Source of the DNA: Gnetum montanum
Lineage: Eukaryota; Streptophyta; Gnetopsida; Gnetales; Gnetaceae
Direction: 5' to 3'
DNA length: 64,000 bases
Assembly (NCBI GenBank): GCA_015680685.1
Contig: MNCI01010115.1
Span: 483,065 to 547,064 of the forward strand
Of this stretch, positions 47,059 through 57,870 are shown piece by piece (positions within the stretch are counted from its first letter, which is position 1; every line of letters starts with the position of its first letter). Under the pieces are notes generated by a model that was given only the letters and a program-made list of their open reading frames with translations, was not told the origin of the DNA and ran no database searches. Both the position numbers and the translations under genes were made by a program.

Positions 47059-47700
47059 GATAGGGAAACTGAAACTGACCCTCTGGATCTATTGAACACT
47101 ATACAGTATAAACATATATTTGGTATAAGTCTTGAAGAATAGTTTCAGATGATTTTCTTCGGCTTAGGCTTGGGTTACTTGTTTCTGCCGCTGTAATGGC
47201 GGTTGTGCCTCGATTTTGAATGCGAATTCGACGAAGCATTGGCGCTGCTGGAAGTATAGCAGCGCAGCACTTGTCAGCATTGGATAAGAATATGATATGA
47301 TGCAATGAAAACTGTTTTCTGTCCGTGGTTCTTTAATTAATCTGGATTCATTGCTGGCCGTCTTGATTTCGGTATTATTAGCAAGTTTCGTTGCAGCGTA
47401 CGCAAGCCGGGAAGCAAGGAAGGAAAAACGATGTCGTTGTCGAGCCGATGTGTCGATGGATTCCGCAGCCGTCGGTAATTGCAAAGCAAAGCATGACTGT
47501 AATCTATCCCCTGATTTTGGTAGCGTTGGTTTTGCGGTGGCTCTGCAACACTATTTCGTCGGAACCAATGCTTTTTTTGACATTTTCAAAAATCTTGCGC
47601 CTGTTGGCCCCTAAAACAGTGTGCTTAGCAGAATTGCTTTTACCTTTTTTCTTTTTTCTTTTTTCAGATATTACTTAACAACATGAAACATCCTTCCCAT
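47059..47700 (-). promoter_or_regulatory. ATL gene upstream region
   Basis: This is single-copy-looking, less AT-rich sequence upstream of the ATL start. A weak minus-strand TATA candidate (AATATATG, about 47,113-47,120) lies about 60 bp before the ATG. Frames of about 90-106 codons on both strands (47,164-47,484 and 47,351-47,678) show no domain and overlap each other, so I do not call them genes. No defined regulatory motif can be supported. Confidence 0.4.
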
Positions 47701-48002
47701 GTCAGCAGGTGACCGCTTTTTCTTCGTTTTCAGGCAGCTGATTCTTGAACTATCGTTGTTTTTCACTTGTTCATGAATCATGATATTTCCATGCTTTAGT
47801 ACCTTATAAGTTCTAACCTACAAACTCGATCTAACTTGGTCGGTATCCAGACCAAACTCGGTACAGGAAGTGTCCGATAGAAATGTAAGTTAGCATTAGT
47901 AGTTAACATTGAGGGGACATCATGGTTAGGAGTTATGTTTCTGAAAAATTATATTTTAAGGTGTACATACTCCCAAATTCTCCTTCTTACGTGTTTGCCT
48001 TG

Positions 48003-48074
48003 GGAATGGAAAAATAGCAACTTATTTTAGAAATAGATGGAATGGAAGAATAGCAACTTATTTTAGAAATAGAT
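48003..48074. repeat. 36-bp tandem duplication
   Basis: Two adjacent 36-bp units (48,003-48,038 and 48,039-48,074) differ at one position. They lie next to the minus-strand SINE-like copy. This is probably a small recent duplication. Confidence 0.9.
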
Positions 48075-48080
48075 GGCTTC

Positions 48081-48215
48081 TATTCTAGTGGGCAATGCTA
48101 CTTCCAACACCCCTATCTACCCTCCTATAATTGAGCATTGCCCGCCAAAATCAAACCCATGTCTTAAAGTTTTCAAGTCAAAAGTATTACCACTAGGCTA
48201 ACACTTCATTGTTTA
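48081..48215 (-). repeat. SINE-like element, minus strand
   Basis: On the minus strand it contains TAGCCTAGTGGTAA, a good match to the tRNA A box (TRGCNNAGYGG), and ATGGGTTTGATTTTGG near the B-box position about 35 bp later, followed by GGGCAATGCTCAATTA. The order and spacing match the copies at 44,880 and 48,380, which identifies a tRNA-derived SINE family. Confidence 0.65.
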
Positions 48216-48366
48216 AGCTTAAGCAAGTAGAGTATGTAACTACCTATAATTGTCCTTGAGCATGAGGTTAATAAGTTATCAAGGACTTGTTAATTTTCTT
48301 TAGGGTTTGTTACGCATGGTTTAGATTCACTGTATTCTTTAATAATTCTTCTAATGTATCATATTA

Positions 48367-48489
48367 ACTATATGTCTTGGGGTGTGCCTATAGTGAAATT
48401 ATGACTCTTGATTTGGAAATTTCAAGTTATGAGTTCAATTCTAGTGGGCAATGGTGAGTTACAAAGTTCTAAGTTGACTATATGTCTTG
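48367..48489 (+). repeat. SINE insertion with 13-bp target duplication
   Basis: Perfect 13-bp direct repeats (ACTATATGTCTTG at 48,367-48,379 and 48,477-48,489) flank a 97-bp SINE-like body. The body has the family order GTGCCTATAGTG, CTCTTGATTTGGAAA, GAGTTCAATTCTAGTGGGCA and GGTGAGTTACAAAG. Variable-length target duplications of 10-15 bp are typical of L1-type target-primed insertion of SINEs. The body lacks an obvious poly(A) tail. Confidence 0.75.
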
Positions 48490-48740
48490 TGGGTAAATAT
48501 TATTAAAAATAGTTTATTAAAAATACATATCATATGTCATTAAGATAGTAACATATCCCATCCTATTTAAGATTCAATACATTTAAGATAGTATGAATGA
48601 GTTCCACAAATATGGTATTTTTGACATCTTCTATAAAAATAGCATTACCATGGGCTTGTAGAGTGGCCTTATAGTAAGATACATTTATAGTGGATGATAT
48701 CTACCCTACTATGTAGTTACGGAGAATAGGGTTGTGTTAT

Positions 48741-49532
48741 TGATGGGACACGATATCGCATGGGTCGCGATATCGCATACACGATATCACAGTGCGCCGT
48801 CAAATTTATAAATAAGAGGCAGCTCTCCCTTGTTTCCACATCTAGGCCTAGACCGTAGCGAAACTTTGACAGTTTGATCCCTCCAGAGATAGAATATTTA
48901 TCATGTGCCTGCAGTAGGAACTCCAAAGTGAACGGATCTTTATTCGAGCAAATATTGTACCTGAACACATGTTTGTGTATAGAAATAAAGACGAACTTCT
49001 TGGATAAACCTTGTAGTGCATGGAATAGGCTAAATAGGATTTTATTTATTGTTCTTTACTGTTTATCATTTAATCGCTTTATTAGCCATTAAATATTTCT
49101 CAACCCTTCTCTCCTAGTTAAGTGCCTCAGTACAACCTCTTCGAGCATGTGCGTTACACTTAGTGATCCCAGCAACGATTAGCGTTTGGTAACCAAGGTT
49201 GCATTGCTTCAAGATGTGAATGGTAAGTGGGAATAGATGCTAATGCTAGGTTAATTCAGACTTAGTTAGTTAGTTAAAGTTAGTAATTAGTCTCTTCACC
49301 CTTCACCTTATCAGCATAGGAGATAAAATTGAAAAGACATAAAAATCATATACCTTAGACTTACTTAACCATACAATCATGACAACTACAAGTAAATCTG
49401 GGAAGACAACGAATAATTAACCTTAAGTGTTCCATAAGGTGTGTAGGCACCTACTCTGAGGAGTTTGACTGGATCGTGTGTGCTACGCTCGTATTCGTAT
49501 GGTTGAGTGTAGGGGTACCTCGTCACTCATCA
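48741..49532 (+). mobile_element. 5' LTR of the 6.98-kb element
   Basis: This 792-bp LTR has three GATATC palindromes between its start and TATAAATA (48,807-48,814), then the shared CTCTCCCTTGTT leader. It ends CTCATCA. The sequence after it (TTGGCATTGTTGCC) is a decayed tRNA-Asp-type primer site that matches 12 of 17 bases, all differences transitions. Confidence 0.9.
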
Positions 49533-49676
49533 TTGGCATTGTTGCCAAGGACTAATTGTTTGTGCGCTAAGTAGAACATAGGAGATCACTCACATCGTTG
49601 GGAGCTTAAAAAAACCTTAGGGCTAATTAAATGAAAAATTATATAACGGTTAATCAATACACTAAATAAGACACAA

Positions 49677-51592
49677 TGTCTTCTTCTTCTTCTCATAAGA
49701 GCATTACACCACCTAGGGATCATACTAGAAACAATCGGCAATCCAAAACACATAACCAATATCATCCAGTTCCTCAACAATATAGGGTGGTATATACTCA
49801 TCCCGATAAGTATATACCCAATTTTACTTTTATCCTCTATCAAGATGAAAAACTACACTAGAGAGACTTGCAAGGCAACATAGTGTTACCTCCAGATCGT
49901 GTAGTCCCCAACATGCTCCTCCATGCTCTGGCACAGATAGGCATGACACAGTTCTATGTTGAATATGTTATAAGTGATTTTGACACAAGGGATTACCATC
50001 CCACAGAAGCACAACGTATAAGGGACTCAAGGTAGGAGAGCCACCATACACTATTGAAGGGCAAAGAGGTCTTGCACGTCCTAAGTGAAATTGGAGATGG
50101 TGAACCACTTATAACGGGTTCTCCATCAATTGATGTTCCCCCCCTAATGATAGTGAGGAGGTGGGATATTAGAACCTACGCTCCACGATACACAACCTTG
50201 GTTCTGATACCTATGAATGCCAACTATTTACTGAGGGAACCACAACACATGACAAGGATAGGCACTCAGATCATCATCACAATCGGGGCTGATGCCATAG
50301 AAGAGAAGGTAAGAAACATCTTCATGGCGATGGTTCTCCTTCTTCTTCCCCTTCATCACATCATTCACCCTCTCCTTCCACATCAGGGCGTAGTCATAAA
50401 GAGTATAATGGTGAGGATAGAGGTAGACAAAATGAGAGACCTCGATGAGAAAGTCAAGAGAGAGGACAAGGGCATGAAAGAAGGAAAAGTAGGGAACAAC
50501 ATAGATATCATAGACGTCATGAAAGAGATGATCATGAAGAACCCCTACTTGCCACCCGAAGCATGCTAGACATCATGGAGGTAGTGAGAATACCAGCAAG
50601 GCATCAAAAAGATAGCCGGATCAAGTGCTTAGATATGAATAACATCTCATGATTTGAAGGGGTATACAACACGAATCTAAAAAATCATTTATAGGCATTC
50701 CACGATGCTTGCGCCTTGCAGAACATAGAAAATGAGTGGCAAAAACTGAAGTTGTTTCCTAGGACACTCATAAAGGAAGCAGAGAGTTGGTACCGGTCCT
50801 TAGAACCGAAAACCATTAGGAGGTGGAGTACGATGTTAGAACTCTTCAATGATAAATATCAAATGTACTCCAGAGTGTCTAACTTGCGTAAAAAGATCCA
50901 AGGATGGAAGCAAGGGACTCATGAACCCTTGGATGCTACTGTGGGCCGCTACTAGGCATTGTTACATTGTTGCCCAGGCCATGGTTATGTACAACAGGAT
51001 CAACTTCGCCATCTCGTAGATGGGCTAAGGTATGAAACTAGGAGAACCCTTGGGACTTATGCCCAAGGGGAACTATCAGAACTTAGATCCCATGAGATTC
51101 ATCAATTGTTGGAACATGTAGCCAAAGAAGAAGAGGAGCTATGAAAAAGAGAGAGCACGGAAGAATATAACCGTGATCCCTCCCTTCGAAAGAAGGGAGT
51201 GAGATTTTGTGATGAAGAGGATGAGTCACCACTCAAAGAGTTTGTGAATAGAAAAACCTTGTCACTTCAGAAGCTAACAACGGAAGTATCGGCCAAGGTA
51301 GATGAAGTATGGATCTCCTTAGACAGTAAAATTGAAATTGTCCTAAAGATTGTAGAGGAGTCTAAGGAAGAACAAAGTAATGACAAAGATAAGAAAAAGT
51401 GGAGAAATTCAGGCCCTGCATGTGACAAGGGTAAGGGAAAAATAACTATCTCTGATGAGGTTGTGGATTCAGATACAGACAATGATGGTGGATGTGAGAT
51501 CTTCCAATATGACCATCCTAAGGGATGTTGTCCAATCATCTCACATCTACAAGAGTCTAGGCTGTATGCACTCAACCTAAGACTTAACTGAC
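49677..51592 (+). pseudogene. gag of the 6.98-kb element
   Basis: Plus-strand frames from 49,677 encode a Gag in pieces: a Ser/His-rich N-terminus (49,677-49,861), a variable region (50,054-50,569), a core at 50,716-51,144 and a charged C-terminal segment (51,199-51,591). The core contains 'WQKLKLFPRTL', 'SWYRSLEPKTIRRW', 'LRKKIQGWKQGTHEPLD', 'CCPGHGY' and 'LGTYAQGELSEL', closely parallel to the 8.55-kb element. The C-terminal segment has Lys/Asp-rich stretches and a 'CEIFQYDHPKGCC' passage that may be a remote zinc-binding remnant. Four or more stops or frameshifts divide it, so it is dead. Confidence 0.85.
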
Positions 51593-52176
51593 GGCAAACA
51601 CACTGAAGATTACCTTATCCCCAAGGCAACCCAAGACAATTTCACCAACCATTGATGTACTATCCAAGTGAAACTCCACCACAACCCATCAGACAACATC
51701 AACAATGGCAATACCCATAGTCATGGGGGATTCCACCACCGAAACAATAGTACCCTTACTGGCAACCAAACCCATATGGATACTACATGTAGTAGCTGAT
51801 TTCTCCAAGTGACTCAATGGATAACACAACTCCCCAATGTCACTACCAAGTTTGGGAGTACTTTAGAAGGACTCCTTCTCCTCTAGGAGATGCTCCACAT
51901 CCATACCATCCTCCTAATCCATCCCTCTCTCTTCCTCTCGTAGTTCCCATACCACCCGCTCCAACAATGCAAGGGGAACTCCCCACTCAACTGCAACAAC
52001 GTAACTCTATGAGAGCCATAACCATTCAACCTGCTACTAGTTCTAACAACCGCAAAAAGAGAAGACCTTTCTTCAGAACCAAAAGCCTAGACAAGCTCTC
52101 ACAACCACAAGCGGTTGAGTCTAGGTATGCTCCTCCAACACATAAGGCTTCGGATCACCCTTCAGTCCAACAATAG
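51593..52176 (+). pseudogene. Pro/Gln-rich linker of the 6.98-kb element
   Basis: Low-complexity Pro-, Gln-, Tyr- and Ser-rich coding-like sequence lies between gag and protease, with the open part at 51,817-52,176. It matches in composition and position the Pro-rich stretch at 37,480-38,096 in the 8.55-kb element. There is no domain. Confidence 0.55.
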
Positions 52177-52189
52177 AGCTTAACGCATA

Positions 52190-52737
52190 TGGTTATGTTA
52201 ACACATACTGTAATCGACTGGATCAAGGTAGGCCATCTTCTTAGGAAACTATCTAATCCTGGAAGTCCCTTAATCTACCTCCAAGTTGTTGGGAATGAAC
52301 CAGATAAGGCTCTTCTTGACTCAGGTTCCGGAGTCAACTTAATCTCACGATAAATGTATCAAGCTTGGAACCTACCCCAACTTAAGAAGAGCAATATTCA
52401 ACTGGAGTTGGCAAACCAGTCCATCACGATTCCCTTGGGATTGGTAGAGGACATTATTACCATTGTGTATGGTTGGTCATACCCAGCTGATTTCTTAGTG
52501 ATAAAAGTTAACAACAATGGAGGGGACTTCCCAATTATAATGGGAAGGACATGGCTAAGCACAATGGATGCATGCCAAGGTATCCATGATCTTTCCTTGA
52601 AAATATCTAAGGTAAAAATTTATGGAAAGATCGAGAAGAAGAAAGTTCTGTGCATCACATGCAGTGACTCATCGGGTGATGACCTAGAGGAATGCTCAAC
52701 ATTCCTTCCATGTAACTGGTGTGCCCAAGAAACATAG
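52190..52737 (+). pseudogene. Aspartic protease of the 6.98-kb element
   Basis: The catalytic D-S-G triad is intact (codons at 52,318-52,326, within 'LLDSGSGVNLIS'), followed by one stop. An open frame at 52,354-52,737 then carries 'QSITIPLGLVEDI' and 'IIMGRTWLST' (residues 61-70 of that frame), the second protease motif. This is the retropepsin fold that cleaves the Gag polyprotein. The frame ends at 52,737 with no RT after it. It is the only protease in the window with an undamaged catalytic triad. The stop between the two halves still disables it. Confidence 0.8.
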
Positions 52738-54913
52738 ATACAAAGGTGCCTGTATGTAGCAATGACATAAGTAGTGGACACCCCGTGGTTGATAGCTACT
52801 ACAAAGAGCAACCCATCAACATGCATGGAATGAACTGAGGAAATAACTCACTCTCGTAATGAAGGCATAGACACATTGGAATATGAGCATCGCCAACTTT
52901 CACCCCTTAATCTAAGAACATCAATTGGGAGAAGTTGGACACTTCTAAGAAATTCAAGTAGACATCCATTATTTTGGATCTCTCCCTTTCCATTCAGTCA
53001 TGGGGGAGATGGCCACCTATGTTAATCATTTGGAGCCCTTAGTTCTTTTAAGTTTTTGTTTTACACATTTTTGTCTTACGCATTTAGGTTTTACAAGTTT
53101 TTATTTTACACATTTTTGTTTTACAAATTTATTTAACTTTTTTTTTCTTACAACATCGTTATACTTTTTCATTTTTTGGTGTGTGTGTGTGTTATCCACC
53201 TTGTAAGTTTTTTTTTTAATCAGTGTTATTAATGATGGTATGAACTCTTTCCCTATTGATTGCTAATATTTGATTTTTACCTTTAAGTTATGATGTTGAT
53301 ACTAAGGTATGGTTCTTTTGATATAGCAGGCAATGAGTTCACTTCATCCATCCATCCACAAGTTTCTATGGTCTCTCTCGACTTGGAAATGTACCATCTC
53401 TTTCTATATAAGAACTATAACAAATTGGTGACTGGGCATTTCTCAAACTAAGGAAGGACTCAAGGATTGAAAAGGGTGTGACTTCAAAGGAACTTGATGC
53501 ATTTGTGTTGGCCATTCTCTTGGGTTCTTGGACATTTTCTTCTTGAGATTCTTACCATTTTGACATTACCCAATTATCGGGAAGCTAAGTTAATAAAAAT
53601 AACAAAGTCTTTGCATGGTGTGGTTCTCACACATAAACACATAAAACAAATACTGAGAATTCAAAGCATATCCCTTAGATGAAATAATTATTTGGGCTAC
53701 AAGCACTAGTTATGAAACTAAAATAAAAGGTTCCCTCTAACTAAGGCCCTTCTCGCTTCCCAGTCTCTCCTCCATTTTGTCAGAATGGTGGTGGCTCTTG
53801 GGTGAAGATATTCTTGTTACTTCAAGTGGATGGTTTAGCTGAATGCATTAATGTGAAGTCACTGGATGTGGATTTTTTGAGGCCGAACTTGGAATGGGAT
53901 TTGCTAAGTCACATTAATCATGAAATCCACAAGGGGTTGTACACCACCCTGTTCTTGGGATTCCATTCCATTCTCTTCTCCTCACCCTTCTCTCCATTGT
54001 TCACCTCATTGCCAATTGTATCATTAGTGTATATCTTGGTGGATGCATTATTTTATTTTTGCTAAATTCTTATGGTTAAGACTTTAACTCTTGTTCCAAG
54101 TAACATTCCCAGAGCCTACAAACTCTTTGAATGTGGGTTTCTTAGGGCATTAAGGGCATGATCCTACTTTGGGGAAGACCCACTGACATTCCTATTTCGT
54201 GCACCTATTAAATTCTTTCCCTTAACATTTTGCAATTACCTTTATTTTTTTCATTTCCATCTTGACATCCATTTCATCGATGTCATAGTTGTCAATTTTT
54301 CTCCATCTTTCTTATTCCTTTTCATTCTCCATTCTATCGCTACTGAAGGTTTGCTCTTAGTCATGGGGGTCTAGACCCAAATTTTTTCGATTTTCTCTTA
54401 ACCCCTACACCTTCGGTAGTTGCCACTATTATATCTCCAGGTTCGCATCAGCCATACCACAACCTAGCCAATGGACCTTTCACCAAAGCAAGGTATCAAA
54501 TGCATTGAAATTCATTTACCCTTGATAATATCAAGACTTTGTTGTGTGTGCAGATGGTAATCATGCAACAATGGATTGGATCTGGAGAGAATGCTTAGAA
54601 TGGAGCAGTGCTGAAGCAGCTATGCAACGAGCAAGATCGAATTCTGCACTTATGAATGGATAATGAAAGGTATAATCTTGGCGTTGGTAGTAGAAAAAAT
54701 TCTTTCTATCTATCTTTCTCATCTGCCAAATAACGCCTGATGTCAAATGTATAAGGTATTCACTCTTGTTATCATGAACACCAATTTTGTCTTGTCTTGT
54801 AATGATGATCCGTTCACATGTCATCCCATTAGTTCCATTCAGTTAATAATCCCATACCTTCCCAATATTTTGTAGGGAACTTGAGGATGAGTTTTTATTC
54901 ATTCATGAGGGTA
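52738..54913 (+). other. Spacer of the 6.98-kb element
   Basis: No pol motif is seen. The region includes a T-rich block of TTTTACACATTTTTG repeats (53,037-53,160), a short (GT)n run near 53,180, passages similar to 38,560-38,600 and 39,200-39,300 of the 8.55-kb element, and an acceptor-like TGTGTGCAG-ATG junction near 54,553. Open frames of 60-90 codons here have no family resemblance. Confidence 0.65.
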
Positions 54914-55718
54914 TGATGGGACATGATATCACATGGGCCACGATATCGTATCCGCCACGATATTGCATCCCACGCAATATCGTGTACGCGATATCGCAGT
55001 GCACCATCAAATCTATAAATAAGAGGTGGCTCTTTCTTGTTTCCACATCTAGGCCTAGACCATAGTGAAACTCTAGTACTTTGATCCCTCCAAAGAAAGA
55101 ATATTTTCCATGTGCCCGAAGTAGGAACTTCAAAGTGAACAAATCTTTTTTCGAGCAAATATTGTACCTAAACACATGTTTGTGTATGGAAATAAAGACA
55201 AACTTCTTGGATAAACCTTGTAGTGCATGGAATAAGCTAAATAGGATTTTATTTATTGTTATTTAATGGTTATCATTTAATCACTTTATTATCCATTAAA
55301 TATTTCTCAACCCTTCTCTCCTAGTTAAGTGCCTCAGTACGACCACTTCGAGCATGTGCGTTACGCTTGGTGATCCTAGCAACGATTAGCATTTGGTAAC
55401 CAAGGTTGCATTGCTTCAGGGTGTGAATGGTAAGTGGGAACGGATGTTGATGCCAGGTTAATTCAGACTTAGTTAGTTAGTTAAAGCTAGTAATTAGTCT
55501 CTTCACCCTTCATCTTATCAACATAGGAGATAAAATTGAAAAGACATAAAAATCATATACCTCAGACTTACTTAACCATACAACCGTGACAACTACAAGT
55601 AAGTTTGGGAAGACAATGAATAATTAAGCTTAAGTGTTCCATAAGGCATGTAGGGACTTAGTCTGCAGATACACTCGTATTTGTATCGTTGAGTGTAGGG
55701 GTACCTCGCCACTCATCA
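54914..55718 (+). mobile_element. 3' LTR of the 6.98-kb element
   Basis: An 805-bp LTR matches the 5' LTR along its length. Its GATATC array has five units against three in the 5' LTR. TATAAATA lies at 55,014-55,021. It ends CTCATCA, followed by the GTTAT duplication. Confidence 0.9.
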
Positions 55719-56003
55719 GTTATCATCCCCAAGTTTTCTAGTCTCAGCACAAAAAAAAAATGAATAGTGTTACCATATCCTTAAATATAGCAATGTAACA
55801 CTCATGTAACAAAATAAAAGTGGAATAGTTACCTTTTGCTATAGCATTTAGTGCAATGCTATAGTGTCACCTGTGGTAAGGAAGAAAATAAACTAGTTCA
55901 CACTACACTAACTTCCATTTGTAAGGATTGTTAAATCCATTAATTTAAGCCAGGCTAGAAAGCATGAATGAACAAGGATATTGAAATATAAAGAACAGTA
56001 ATA

Positions 56004-56041
56004 CACTAGCTTAGATGTATATATATATATCTAAGTTAGTG
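56004..56041. repeat. 38-bp hairpin (inverted repeat)
   Basis: CACTAGCTTAGAT on the left pairs with ATCTAAGTTAGTG on the right around an alternating AT centre, with only small mismatches. It lies 15 bp before the first unit of the 413-bp tandem repeat. Confidence 0.8.
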
Positions 56042-56055
56042 GAGTTGTTCCATGG

Positions 56056-57258
56056 CCTATGAGTAGAATTTAATTATTTTTTTTATTTTTTAAGTTATCA
56101 TCACTATTTGCATTCCAAATAATACATACTAGTAAACATAAATTGTTTAAAACAAAAGTTTATATATTTTGTATATGTTGATGAAGGAATACATTGCATA
56201 ATTATTACAACAAACATTATAGAGTTGTATAATAGGATTGAGCAAAAGAAAAAATACAATGATAAGTGTGAACTCAATATGCCTAATTCTCCAACTGAGA
56301 AAGATGAACTTCTTGTGCAATTTTAATTTGAAGAAGTTTAGCATCTAAAATCTTTTTGTATCTTTGCACATGAAAAGGAGGATGAATCTTTAAAGAATCA
56401 ATGGTCTTGACTCCAGATAATGCAACAAAGATTAGACCCATAAGTTCTCTTATGTAGCGGTTTCACGACCTATGAGTAGAATTTAATTATTTTTTTTAAT
56501 TTTTAAGTTATCATCACTGTTTGTATTCCAAATAATATATCCTGATAAACATAAATTGGTTAAAACAAAAGTTTATATATTTCGTATATGTTGATAAAGG
56601 AATACATTGCACAATTATTGCAATAAACATTACAGAACTGTATAATAGGATTGAGCAAAAGGCAAAATACATTGATAAGTGTAAACTCAATATGCCTAAT
56701 CCTCCAACTGAGCAAAATGAACTTCTTGTGCAATTCTATTTTGGAGATGTTTAGCATCTAAAATCTTTCTGTATATTTTCACAAGAAAAAGAGGATGAAT
56801 TTTTAAAAAATCAATGATGTTGACTCTAAATAATGCAACAAACATTAGACCCATAAGTTCTCTTGTGTAGCGGTTTCACGGCCTATGAGTAGAATTTAAT
56901 TATTTTTTTTATTTTTTAAGTTATCATCACTATTTGCATTCCAAATAATATATCCTGGTAAACATAAATTGGTTAAAATAAAATTTTATATATTTCGTAT
57001 ATGTTGATGAAGGAATACATTGCACAATTATTGCAACAAACATTACAGAGCTGTATCAAAGGATTGAGAAAAAAGCAAAATACAATGATAAGTGTGAACT
57101 CAATATGCTTAATTCTCCAACTGAGCAAAATGAACTTCTTGTGCAACTCTACTTTGGAGATGCTTAGCATCTAAAATATTTTTGTATCTTTGCACATGAA
57201 AAGGAGGATGAATCTTTAAAGAATCAATGATCTTGACTCCAGATAGTGTAACAAACGT
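56056..57258. repeat. Tandem array of 413-bp units, about 2.9 copies
   Basis: Units start at 56,056, 56,469 and 56,882, each at CCTATGAG, spaced exactly 413 bp. The third is cut short near 57,258. Each unit keeps an open 65-codon minus-strand frame at the same offset (56,147-56,344, 56,560-56,757 and 56,973-57,170) with similar translations. The predicted peptides are hydrophobic and match no family I know, and the frames could persist only because the copies are young. The array lies between two retroelements and outside both. Confidence 0.9.
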
Positions 57259-57349
57259 AACCGTCATCACCTTAACTATTGCCATGATCATAGCCATCAC
57301 TGTAACCATAATCATCACCATTTATAATAATAATAAATATTCAATATTA

Positions 57350-57551
57350 CCCACCATTTATAATAACAAATATTCATTATTACCCATGTTGGGCCCTACA
57401 CGTGAGGAAATATGAAGAGATGAATGGGGAGCCCAAGGGTCAAGGGGTGTCACCATTTATAATAATAATAAATATTCATTATTACCCATGTTGAGTCCTA
57501 CACGTGAAGGAATATGAAGAGATGAATGGGGAGCTCAAGGGTCAGGGGCAT
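57350..57551. repeat. Tandem units of about 100 bp
   Basis: Two units (57,350-57,448 and 57,449-57,551) start CACCATTTATAATAA and share a GAAGAGATGAATGGGGAG passage. Two more diverged echoes of the second half follow at about 57,616-57,660 and 57,730-57,760. A degenerate CAT/ATC trinucleotide run precedes them (57,255-57,320). Confidence 0.75.
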
Positions 57552-57870
57552 CAATTGAATAGAGATTTGACTCCCCTACAGTGACTCTTTGGCTCCCTTG
57601 GATGTGGTGCATGCATGTGAAAGAATACAAAGAGAGGAATGGGAAGCTCAGGGGTTAGGGGATATTAATCGAGTAGAGATTCAACTCCCTTGCATTGATT
57701 TTTTAGCTCCCATGCATGTGGCACATGTGCATGAGGGAATACGAAGAGATCAAACTAAATTGGCACTGCAACATATATTTGTAATGCATATTCGTTCATG
57801 GAGATATAAAAGATCATGTTACAAATGCATAAATAATGTTATTATTATATCACGGGCGTTGGTATATTGA

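Larger units (their letters stand above)
48741..55718 (+). mobile_element. 6.98-kb gag-protease element, pol-less
   Basis: The element starts TGATGGG and ends CTCATCA, flanked by GTTAT at 48,736-48,740 and 55,719-55,723. It contains 5' LTR, a primer site, gag, protease, a 2.2-kb spacer and 3' LTR. No RT, RNase H or integrase is present. Its gag core and spacer are related to those of the 8.55-kb element. Where that element has ORF2 this one keeps only a short remnant near 54,553, an acceptor-like CAG-ATG junction. It is probably a derivative that lost ORF2 or never gained it, and was moved by enzymes of another element. Confidence 0.9.

Noticed and set aside
47164-47678. Overlapping frames of 87-106 codons on both strands upstream of the ATL gene
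   Set aside because: They overlap each other and show no domain. The less AT-rich composition alone explains their length.
56147-57170. Three 65-codon minus-strand frames considered as a small gene family
   Set aside because: They are one frame repeated by the 413-bp tandem unit, with no known family, and selection cannot be shown by eye.
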